Source: Chitinophagaceae bacterium (GTDB lineage Bacteria > Bacteroidota > Bacteroidia > Chitinophagales > Chitinophagaceae). Taken from it: a stretch of 18,640 bases of DNA. The notes below the pieces were generated by a model. That model was given only the letters and a program-made list of their open reading frames with translations, was not told the origin of the DNA and did no database searches. Both the position numbers and the translations under genes were made by a program. The stretch lies in the NCBI GenBank assembly GCA_947378615.1, contig CANCKV010000006.1, positions 1-18,640 on the forward strand, written 5' to 3'. This document shows positions 1 through 6,518 of the stretch, piece after piece; the stretch's first letter is position 1; each line of letters begins with the position of its first letter.

Positions 1-564
1 AAGATTACAGAAAAACTGAAAAATATATTTCCAGATACCCAAATGTTTAAGATAGACTCCGCTCTAGTGGCTCCAGCGCATCGTAGAAGACTTTACTGGA
101 CTAATATCCCTAATGTGACTATACCTGAACCTAAAGGCAAAAGTTATCAGGATATAGTGGTAAATGGGTATGTAGATAAAGAGAAGGCGAATGTCCTACT
201 CTCAACTGACGTAACTTTAACTATGGGTCTAAAAAGGTATTATAACATGAATATTGGAAATGTAATATTCAAGGATAAGAATTTTGCTGAATTACCTGTA
301 GCGGAAAAGTTACAAAGGTATCCAGCAATATTGAGGGAAAGTGGATACAATAGTAAGAAGGGCTTCAAGTCATCTGATTATGATTTTGTAAATGCTTGCT
401 ATCGTTTACCATCTGTTTTAGAAAGGGAAAGGCTTATGACGATACCCGATGGGTACATTGGAAGTGTGCCTAATATTCCGAAATCAGAACAGAAGAAAAT
501 ATTAGGACTTAGCTTTACTGTAGATGTGGTAGCCCATATATTGAGAAATTTAAAAGCAATCTAA
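1..564 (+). CDS. C5-cytosine DNA methyltransferase, C-terminal part (5' end outside window)
   Basis: The reading frame is open from base 1, so the N-terminal catalytic part (SAM-binding FxGxG, PCQ loop) lies to the left of the window; 187 codons are visible. Counting the first visible codon as residue 1, residues 24-37 (APAHRRRLYWTNIP) match the C5-methyltransferase region where a Q/H-R-R-R segment precedes a W-G/T-N-I/L-P strand. Residues 135-152 (RLPSVLERERLMTIPDGY) match the conserved segment in which an arginine and 'ER..L...PDGY' follow the target-recognition region. Residues 169-181 (GLSFTVDVVAHIL) correspond to motif X, with GL in place of the usual GN. The family transfers methyl groups from SAM to cytosine C5. 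The wording of the motifs is closer to DNMT3-like or phage-type enzymes than to M.HhaI, which is an impression only. The ATG at 43 is internal. No restriction partner is visible downstream; it could be an orphan enzyme or belong to a system on the left. Confidence 0.85.
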   Translation, partial: KITEKLKNIFPDTQMFKIDSALVAPAHRRRLYWTNIPNVTIPEPKGKSYQDIVVNGYVDKEKANVLLSTDVTLTMGLKRYYNMNIGNVIFKDKNFAELPVAEKLQRYPAILRESGYNSKKGFKSSDYDFVNACYRLPSVLERERLMTIPDGYIGSVPNIPKSEQKKILGLSFTVDVVAHILRNLKAI

Positions 565-635
565 AACCTAAAGTTAGCTTGGATTGAATGAATATTAAGG
601 TGAATTTTTGAAATTAATTGAATGCTGTGTAACAT

Positions 636-707
636 AAATAGCGGAATCTTTACATTGAATAGCGCATTCCTTACATAAAATAGCGCAAAACTTACAGAAA
701 AATAGAG
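636..707 (+). repeat. 21-bp-spaced direct repeats (iteron-like or IS21-type multiple terminal repeats)
   Basis: Three near-identical 20-bp units lie at 636-655, 657-676 and 678-697, exactly 21 bp apart, with the pattern AATAGCG-S-A-N4-YTTACAT/G. A decayed fourth start (AAATAGAG) lies at 700-707. A further good copy, in the same orientation, is isolated at 877-896 (TTATAGCGGAAAATTTACAT). Spacing of two helical turns suits cooperative protein binding. Two readings are possible. One is iterons of a replication origin, which fits the replication-like gene downstream. The other is the multiple terminal repeats that IS21-family elements carry at their ends, in which case this is an IS remnant, since no istA or istB is present. 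The repeats are certain; their role is not. Confidence 0.7.
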
Positions 708-876
708 TTTGTCAGTTGATAATCTGTTTGTAAAGGTGCTCGATACTATTAAATAGGGGTAGGTTACAACTATTTATAGTACGATATTAAACTATATAGC
801 TCTATAATTATTTAGCAGAAAAATTTTAAAAAATAATTTTTCAGTAGCAGGCTTTCGATATTTTTTGTTTGAAAAA

Positions 877-896
877 TTATAGCGGAAAATTTACAT
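877..896 (+). repeat. Isolated copy of the 636-697 repeat
   Basis: This copy reads TTATAGCGGAAAATTTACAT and matches the first array unit at most positions, in the same orientation, about 200 bp downstream. It sits just before the GC-rich island. The stretch between the array and this copy (708-876) is AT-rich and shows nothing else that I can recognise. If the array is a replication origin, a distant fifth site could mark its other boundary; if it is an IS21-type end, it would be a further terminal repeat. Confidence 0.6.
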
Positions 897-936
897 CCAC
901 TCAACGGCTTGTTTTAGAGGGGGGCGGCAGGTGTCA

Positions 937-964
937 GGGGATGGCGGGTAACAGGGGGCAGGGG
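937..964 (+). other. G-quadruplex-capable G-tract island
   Basis: In an otherwise AT-rich intergenic region, G-tracts of 4, 3, 5 and 4 lie at 937-940, 946-948, 954-958 and 961-964, separated by 5, 5 and 2 bases. This meets the usual four-tract, loop 1-7 definition of a G-quadruplex. A six-G tract lies just upstream at 919-924. All Gs are on the plus strand, the sense strand for the gene starting at 1363, but the island lies about 300 bases upstream of the predicted promoter, so it would act at DNA level. The rest of the gap (965-1259) is AT-rich with no gene that I can support. Confidence 0.5.
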
Positions 965-1259
965 CATTCACCAAAGGTTGAGCAATATCAAAAATTTCTT
1001 AGTTTAATATTGGTATATATACTTGTTATATATTGTATTTTATCTATTATTGAAACTTAGCATTAGACCATTTCTATTTAATATACTTTCACCAATGCTA
1101 ACTTTCATTTTAGTGCTAAAATCGTTGTTTTTACAGCTAAAATGTAGGTTTTTAGTCAATTTCCCCTATTGTATTTCGGGAAAAATCAACTAATTAAAAT
1201 TCTGTAAAGTTTAGGTAGAAAAATAGTCTATTTAGTTTGAAAATACTTTAAAATTTCAC

Positions 1260-1290
1260 TTGACACTTGTTATTTATATTCGTATATTTG
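1260..1290 (+). promoter_or_regulatory. Bacteroidota-type sigma-ABfr promoter for the helicase-polymerase gene
   Basis: TTG at 1260-1262 (within TTGACAC) and a perfect TAnnTTTG box, TATATTTG, at 1283-1290 are separated by 20 bases. This is the arrangement of the primary Bacteroidota promoter. Transcription should begin around 1296-1298. A perfect 10-bp palindrome, TTACTAGTAA (1297-1306), lies exactly at the predicted start and could be an operator, possibly for autoregulation. The implied leader of about 65 nt is largely occupied by the structured element at 1315-1363. Confidence 0.7.
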
Positions 1291-1314
1291 CATATATTAC
1301 TAGTAATAGTGATG

Positions 1315-1363
1315 TCTGGGGGTGGAACTTAGCTAGTTCCGCCGCTGCTTCCCAGAGAAGCAG
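1315..1363 (+). promoter_or_regulatory. Structured 5' leader with predicted pseudoknot over the start codon
   Basis: Three helices can form together. Hairpin A pairs 1321-1328 (GGTGGAAC) with 1336-1343 (GTTCCGCC), 8 bp with one G-U and a 7-nt loop. Hairpin B pairs 1345-1350 (CTGCTT) with 1358-1363 (AAGCAG), 6 bp. The loop of hairpin B (CCCAGA, 1351-1356) is perfectly complementary to TCTGGG at 1315-1320, which ends directly before hairpin A, giving a pseudoknot. The last base of hairpin B is the G of the GTG start at 1363, so folding would occlude or shape initiation. I recognise no named riboswitch or ribozyme. Leader pseudoknots that control plasmid Rep translation are a known precedent. 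Folding is predicted by eye only. Confidence 0.55.
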
Positions 1364-4098
1364 TGACTCCTATAATAAATCACGACCCAAGCGGCTGTGA
1401 ACCGAATAAAGCAGCATTCAAGGTGAAAACCTATTTTATTGATGATTACATCAAGAACGACAAAACAGCATTATCAGTTGTAACTGATTTTAAAACTAAC
1501 AAACTAATAATTAAAGGCAGTACTGGAATTGGTGGAACTTCCGCTATTTTATCAATTACTGACCAAACAATTATCGTTGTCAGCCCATTAGTTGGGATGA
1601 TTGCCGATAAGGAAAGTCAATGTGATACGTATCATAATCTGTTCATTTATGAGAACAGTAAGCACTCTTGGAAAGATGTGAGTAAAAAGATACGCAATGA
1701 AGAACACTTTATCCTTAACACCACTCCAGACCAAATCATGGCATTGAAGAAATGTAACAGTGAGCTTTTCATTGAAGTTAAGAAGATTCCACTTTTTGTT
1801 GATGAAAGCCACATGGCAGCCGAAACCGATTACCGAAAATCGTTGGCTGAGTTCAATCATGAAGTGTTTACCAATTGGGAGAATCACTTTACCCTCAGTA
1901 CTGCAACTCCAGTTCATAAGAATTTGGACATACCTAAGCACATCATCGAAAGATTAGAGGTAATTAGTATCAAGAGAAGAATCTCACCTACGAAGCCAAT
2001 AACTATCTACAATCACAGAAATTATGAGCAATGGGTTCTGAATGAAATTGCGAATGGTAATAAAGTGGTGCTATTCTCTAATGATGAAAACGTCTATAAG
2101 CGTTTCTTCCTGAACCATGACTTAAACATTCAACCACTAGTTGGAAAACATCTTGAAAAGAAAATTGCCACTTTTATTGATTCAACTAATACGAACCTGA
2201 CCAATAAGTTGGAGTTAGGAAAAGACTTATACATTTTATCTACCAAATTTCTTACGGGTTATGACATCACTTTTGACGCAAGTGTTGCTATATTAACCAA
2301 TGAAAATACTCAAGTGGAAACAAGGTATGTAAATGATATAGTTCAAGCGTATGGTCGATTGAGAGGTAAGGTCTTAAATGCAGCAATTTTTTATAATAAT
2401 TCAATAGAAGATATTCCATTCGATGAAGACCTTGTCATTAGCCAAATTAAAAATGACCTTGTTTTTCCATCTCAAGATACAATGACTGACGGAAAGGTCA
2501 ATCATACGCTAGTTATAAATAAGCATTTACCCTCCATTCTAAGGCATCAAACTTATAGTTCTATAGAAATGCTTTCCGATAACTTAAAAGCCTTTGGATT
2601 CGCCCCTGTTAGTGAATATATCGAAGATGCTCGATTAACGCCAACAGGCATAAGTTTACCTGAAAAGATACAATGTCTTCTAACAATGGATGAATATGAA
2701 TTATGTAGGTTTACTGAATTCGTGTTCATGAATATAGGTGGAAACAATCCAGATTACAATGGATTCAGTGAAAGGCTGGTAATGCTGTATGCTTGTGCTT
2801 ATATTGCTAAGGAATGTGAAAATACTTGGCTGAATGATAAACTTTTGAATACTGACAGATACGAGGATTTAATTCAAATTCTAAAAACATTCATTGATGT
2901 AAATATTGCTACCGAACCACAGCAAACTCCTAATGAAAATATGAAAAGAGATATTTACCAGATGCTTGAAGAAAAGCCCTCACCATCAAGTGAGATGGAT
3001 AAAATTTCGAAGTACCAAGTATCTGACAGGCTAAAAACACTTGCAATAAATGGTGGCGCAATTAGTCACAATTTTGCAGGTTCAAATCAAAATCAAACCT
3101 TTAGAAATGCCATAATATTGATTAACACCTTTCATGTTATTAATTTAGTTAAAAAAAATGAATTGGATGAAATTACACTCCAAAAGATGGAAATTGAAAA
3201 CGTACTTAGTGTTAAGATAAAGGAACATTACTTGAAATGTATTGCTACCATTACAGAGCAACCAATTGAAACAGTAACAATGCAGATAGAAACAAGAGAT
3301 ATTTCATTGAATGATAAGATGTACAATAGAGCAATAAGGAGCTATTTTAAGCATACCTTTGAGAGAGTAGTATCCCAATTATCATTCATTCCTACCGATG
3401 AACAGAAAGAGATACTAAGTATCAGGTTAGACAAACAAATCAATTTATTAGGAAAATGGGATAACAATTTTGATATAAAATCTAAACTGAATCATATTGA
3501 TTACAGCATGGAGAAACAGAAAGAATATCATAAATATTATTTATTAGGGATGGCATCCTTGATTGTAGCTGGTCACATGGCTGGCTTTAAGTACTCTCGG
3601 AAACATAATCGTGAGTATAATGTTGCGACAAAGGTTACGAAGTCACTTAGAAAATGTACACCATATAAGATGCTTGATTTGGACATAAGGAGTGCCAATG
3701 CCCAAATTGTGGATAGGATATTTGAAACAAATATTGGAATGGAAGTTTATCAAAATCTTATGCTAGCCAAAGGAATAAGTAGGGATAAAGCAAAAGTTCT
3801 GTATAATTCAACTCTAAATAATTATAAATTGTCGAAGACGAAAGCAAAGCAAGTATTTTTGGATTGTGGATACCCTGAACAAATTGCCAACAAAATTGCA
3901 TCCAAAACCACTTCAGATAAGATTTACTTTGAGATGTGCCAAGCTGAGGAAAGAATAATTTCAGGCTACAGAGAAGCTATAAATCCTGAATATGCAATAA
4001 GATGTCACGATGGGTTATTAATGTTAGCAACACCGAATAATAGGAAAAAAGTTGTGGATATATTCGAAGACATACATTTTGGGATATGCCATTATTAA
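1363..4098 (+). CDS. SF2 helicase-like / DNA-polymerase-like fusion protein (probable replication protein of a mobile element)
   Basis: Residues 48-335 read as an SF2 helicase core: a Walker-A-like loop GSTGIGGTS (52-60) lacking the usual lysine, DESH (147-150), STATP (179-183), a motif V region ILSTKFLTGYD (291-301), and QAYGRLRG (328-335) as motif VI. Residues 340-700 are unassigned. The C-terminus resembles a family-A-type polymerase palm: LDLDIRSANAQ (771-781) as motif A with candidate metal ligand D774, R807-x3-K811 as a motif-B-like finger helix, and RCHDGLLML (880-888) as a motif-C-like HD. Overall this recalls the helicase-plus-PolA layout of Pol theta, which is inference. No in-frame ATG lies between the upstream stop (1330-1332) and residue 79, so GTG at 1363 is the best start; the frame is open from 1333. 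The promoter, pseudoknot leader and iteron-like repeats upstream suggest a replication initiator or replicase of an integrated plasmid or phage-like element. Confidence 0.75.
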   Translation: MTPIINHDPSGCEPNKAAFKVKTYFIDDYIKNDKTALSVVTDFKTNKLIIKGSTGIGGTSAILSITDQTIIVVSPLVGMIADKESQCDTYHNLFIYENSKHSWKDVSKKIRNEEHFILNTTPDQIMALKKCNSELFIEVKKIPLFVDESHMAAETDYRKSLAEFNHEVFTNWENHFTLSTATPVHKNLDIPKHIIERLEVISIKRRISPTKPITIYNHRNYEQWVLNEIANGNKVVLFSNDENVYKRFFLNHDLNIQPLVGKHLEKKIATFIDSTNTNLTNKLELGKDLYILSTKFLTGYDITFDASVAILTNENTQVETRYVNDIVQAYGRLRGKVLNAAIFYNNSIEDIPFDEDLVISQIKNDLVFPSQDTMTDGKVNHTLVINKHLPSILRHQTYSSIEMLSDNLKAFGFAPVSEYIEDARLTPTGISLPEKIQCLLTMDEYELCRFTEFVFMNIGGNNPDYNGFSERLVMLYACAYIAKECENTWLNDKLLNTDRYEDLIQILKTFIDVNIATEPQQTPNENMKRDIYQMLEEKPSPSSEMDKISKYQVSDRLKTLAINGGAISHNFAGSNQNQTFRNAIILINTFHVINLVKKNELDEITLQKMEIENVLSVKIKEHYLKCIATITEQPIETVTMQIETRDISLNDKMYNRAIRSYFKHTFERVVSQLSFIPTDEQKEILSIRLDKQINLLGKWDNNFDIKSKLNHIDYSMEKQKEYHKYYLLGMASLIVAGHMAGFKYSRKHNREYNVATKVTKSLRKCTPYKMLDLDIRSANAQIVDRIFETNIGMEVYQNLMLAKGISRDKAKVLYNSTLNNYKLSKTKAKQVFLDCGYPEQIANKIASKTTSDKIYFEMCQAEERIISGYREAINPEYAIRCHDGLLMLATPNNRKKVVDIFEDIHFGICHY

Positions 4099-4300
4099 AA
4101 TTAATTCTTGTGGCCTGACTGAATGAATAACTATTAGATGATGAAGGATTATGCACACAATAAGGTACATAACAATAAGCATATAAGACCAAAAAGGCCT
4201 CTTATATTCCACCCTAATGGCAAGGTAGTACAGAGCAGTACAGGGCAAATTTAAAGCTTAAATTGCGATTTAAAGGATACTTTAATTTGAAATAGAGATA

Positions 4301-4579
4301 TTAATTTGTTGGATTAATCCCAATCTTCATCAAGTTCAAATAGTCCATCAAGTACATATTGGTTACAGGTCTAATGTCATCCCAAATATATTCAGGAATA
4401 GTTGTAAATCCTGAAACCAATACAACATCAAATTCACCTTTACTGACTTGAACAACTTGTAAGTGATGAATATATACAGGGTCATATTCATAAGGCAATT
4501 CCATTCCAATTAAGTACTGAAAAGAATTAAATAAATTTATGGCTTGAAGCTTAGTAAATCTTTTATCCTTGTTTCCCAT
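4301..4579 (-). CDS. Small hypothetical protein, paralogue of the 4709-5014 product
   Basis: This 92-aa protein starts with ATG in an A-rich context. I do not recognise the family. It has no signal peptide or membrane segment. Its central segment (FNSFQYLIGMELPYEYDP, then VSKGEFDVVLVSGFTTIPE) aligns with the neighbouring gene's AQSYQYLIEQKLELSPYDN and VKDSDYKIMVKAAFVIPP, so the two are diverged tandem duplicates. That similarity is also the main evidence that both are real genes. It ends about 200 bp from the convergent replication-like gene. The 129-bp gap to its paralogue holds a perfect palindrome TGTGTACACA (4609-4618) and a small TCACA-TCTG-TGTGA stem (4657-4670), which may regulate or separate the two transcripts. 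Confidence 0.6.
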   Translation of the reverse strand: MGNKDKRFTKLQAINLFNSFQYLIGMELPYEYDPVYIHHLQVVQVSKGEFDVVLVSGFTTIPEYIWDDIRPVTNMYLMDYLNLMKIGINPTN

Positions 4580-4708
4580 AATGATTAAAATATTGAAAAA
4601 TTAAATTCTGTGTACACATTTGTGTTTTTTTCGGTTAAGAATTTCGGCTCACTAGCTCACATCTGTGTGAAATTTTGTTATTATCGTTTTAAGTCGGCGA
4701 GAAAATTA

Positions 4709-5014
4709 TCAATTCTTTGCAAGTAATATATCGTCAATATCGAAAAGTATCGGTAATCTTTTAATGAAAATCACGTCGAATAAGTCAATTTCAACCTGTC
4801 TATATTCAGGCTCTTGAGTTAATTCAGGCATCATTGGCGGAATAACAAAAGCCGCTTTAACCATGATTTTATAATCTGAATCCTTTACCAATGTTGGTTC
4901 GATGGAATGGACTACGGCATTATCATAGGGTGATAATTCTAATTTCTGCTCGATTAGGTATTGATAGGATTGAGCAATTTCTTCCGCTTTTTTCAGGTCT
5001 AATAATATGTTCAT
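4709..5014 (-). CDS. Small hypothetical protein, paralogue of the 4301-4579 product
   Basis: This protein has 101 residues from the ATG at 5014. The frame continues upstream to a double ATG at 5065/5062 (118 aa). The inner start is preferred because it places the conserved segment about the same distance from the N-terminus as in the paralogue and is preceded by an AT-rich leader typical of this phylum. Helical at the start (LLDLKKAEEIAQSYQYLIEQ), it then looks like a small alpha/beta domain with strand-like IMVKAAFVIPP and IDLFDVIFIKRL. No catalytic motif is evident and I do not recognise the family. Both paralogues may be accessory genes of the element carrying the helicase-polymerase gene, but only proximity supports that. 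Confidence 0.6.
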   Translation of the reverse strand: MNILLDLKKAEEIAQSYQYLIEQKLELSPYDNAVVHSIEPTLVKDSDYKIMVKAAFVIPPMMPELTQEPEYRQVEIDLFDVIFIKRLPILFDIDDILLAKN

Positions 5015-5065
5015 AAGATTTAATTTTATAGGTAATATGGATGAAATACTTAGGGTATTCATCAT

Positions 5066-5488
5066 TATTTATGTCGTTAGTAAAAGCTTTTTCTTTTATA
5101 AAATACTTTACTACTATTAGAAAGTACATCAATTCGTAGTCTATTATCTTCAAGGTAATCAAATAAACTTAAATTGATTTCTCTTTAATATAAATATCGT
5201 GAGTTCTTGAAATCATTAATATATTTTCAATCAATTGATTATAAAAATGAATGTTTGTGAAATGTAAATTGATTCTTTGTTTCGATAATACATTATCAAC
5301 GATGCAATTAGAAATGTCGATATTAAATAATCCCCTACATTCGCTAAAGAGCAGACGCAGAAGTAGGGTATGAAAACTAACTGGATTCTACAAACGTGCG
5401 TTTATTACAGATGACTGCAAGTTTAGTCTAAGTATTTATAGTGATACAGTGATAAAAAATTGTTTCTGAACTAATCAAAAAAAATAAA
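5066..5488. other. Gene-free intergenic stretch between divergent gene groups
   Basis: No coding frame here is convincing. The sequence is very AT-rich up to about 5330, then has a more balanced patch. CCCTAC (5333-5338) and GTAGGG (5363-5368) could form a 6-bp stem with a 24-nt loop containing GCAGACGCAG. A GCAGAC motif recurs in the inverted-repeat element at 7521-7715 and again near 8716, so these patches may be boundaries of inserted gene blocks. A short AAAC-GTGC-GTTT palindrome lies at 5392-5403. I found no perfect TAnnTTTG promoter on either strand, although both flanking gene groups should be transcribed outward from here. Confidence 0.35.
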
Positions 5489-6517
5489 ATGAGAAGACAA
5501 AATTTTCAAACAGTAAGTTGGTTTTATGATATTTATAAAAGAGAATTGTTAAATCTTGACCCACCATATCAAAGAAGAAGTGTATGGAATCAAGATTTTA
5601 AAGACTTTTTTATTGATACATTATTACTTAATTACCCAGCACCAGCACTTTTTATGTATGAAGAAATAAATCAAAATGGAGTTGCAAATTATAATGTAGT
5701 AGATGGCAAGCAAAGGTTATCTACAATCTTCGATTTTGTAGAAAATAAATTTCCAATTTCTGAAAAAGCTTCTTTAAACGAGTTAAGAGGAAAGTACTTT
5801 GATGAGATTGATAGAGACTTGAAAATTCGATTTTGGAATTATAGTTTCTTAGTCGAATATTTACCTACAAGTGATGAAAGCATAATAAATAACATCTTTG
5901 ACAGAATAAATCGAAATGTTGCTAGATTAACATCTCAAGAATTAAGACATGCCAAATATTCTGGAGTCTTTATTATGACAGTAGAAGAGATAACGGACAT
6001 AGTAAATGAAAAATTTAATAACACAATTCCTAGAATTGCTCAACAATCTAGAAAACAAATGAAGGATGTGGAATTATTTGCACAAATTTTATTAATGTTA
6101 GAAGAAGGACCTAAAAGTTATAATAGTGATGAATTAGATATTGCATTTAACAATAGAGATTCTGAATGGGCAGAAATGGAAACTGTAAAGTCTTTATTTT
6201 TAAGTACAATTGAAATATTGTCGCAAATACTTGCACTTGACACTGAAAATATTATAAAGTATTCTAGATTAACTAATCAGGCAGATTATTATTCATTAAT
6301 TGGTGCACTTGGTGAAAACCTAAAGAATGGTATTAATATTTCTGCTGAAATCTATCTAGAAAAGTTGAAAGCATTTATTCTTTTAGTAGAAAGTGAAGAA
6401 GCTAGATTAAATAATCCTGAAATTGAATCATATTATCAAAATGCACGAGTTGCAACTAATAGGACTTCAGCAAGAAAAGACAGAGTAAGAATTCTGAAAT
6501 CGTACATATCAAATTAA
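5489..6517 (+). CDS. DUF262 (GmrS-like, ParB-fold) protein without an HNH domain
   Basis: This 342-aa protein starts at an ATG after an A-rich leader. The N-terminal 150 residues carry the DUF262 signature: PPYQRRSVWN (25-34), a helix with D43 and the P50/P52 'YPAPALF' segment, and VDGKQRLSTIFDF (71-83), which holds the DGxxR core of this ParB-related fold. NRNVARLTSQELRHA further on is also typical of the family. DUF262 occurs in GmrSD type IV restriction enzymes and several phage-defence proteins, where it is thought to bind or hydrolyse nucleotides and regulate an effector. The C-terminal half (about 190-342) is helical and lacks the HNH/DUF1524 nuclease usual in GmrSD, so a partner should supply the activity. 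Only one base separates its stop from the next ATG, so the pair is surely co-transcribed. Confidence 0.85.
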   Translation: MRRQNFQTVSWFYDIYKRELLNLDPPYQRRSVWNQDFKDFFIDTLLLNYPAPALFMYEEINQNGVANYNVVDGKQRLSTIFDFVENKFPISEKASLNELRGKYFDEIDRDLKIRFWNYSFLVEYLPTSDESIINNIFDRINRNVARLTSQELRHAKYSGVFIMTVEEITDIVNEKFNNTIPRIAQQSRKQMKDVELFAQILLMLEEGPKSYNSDELDIAFNNRDSEWAEMETVKSLFLSTIEILSQILALDTENIIKYSRLTNQADYYSLIGALGENLKNGINISAEIYLEKLKAFILLVESEEARLNNPEIESYYQNARVATNRTSARKDRVRILKSYISN

Positions 6518-6518
6518 T

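Noticed and set aside
869..1060. A 63-codon plus-strand frame across the G-rich island
   Set aside because: It begins with TTG inside the repeat copy, the low-complexity G-rich part gives an unnatural peptide, and no promoter or leader supports it.
1315..1363. HDV-like or hammerhead self-cleaving ribozyme
   Set aside because: The helix order does not match the HDV double pseudoknot, and no CUGANGA...GAAA hammerhead core is present.
4248..4264. Near-palindrome AATTTAAAGCTTAAATT as a bidirectional terminator between the convergent genes at 4098 and 4301
   Set aside because: The arms are offset by one base, leave no loop and lack a U-tract; too weak to call. The rest of 4099-4300 shows nothing recognisable.
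3977..5162. Overlapping minus-strand frames at 3977-4192, 4024-4248 and 4923-5162
   Set aside because: They overlap stronger genes or each other, show no recognisable protein features and are read as chance frames.
5489..6517. Complete GmrSD-type restriction enzyme
   Set aside because: No HNH/DUF1524 motif is present in the C-terminal half or in the following gene.
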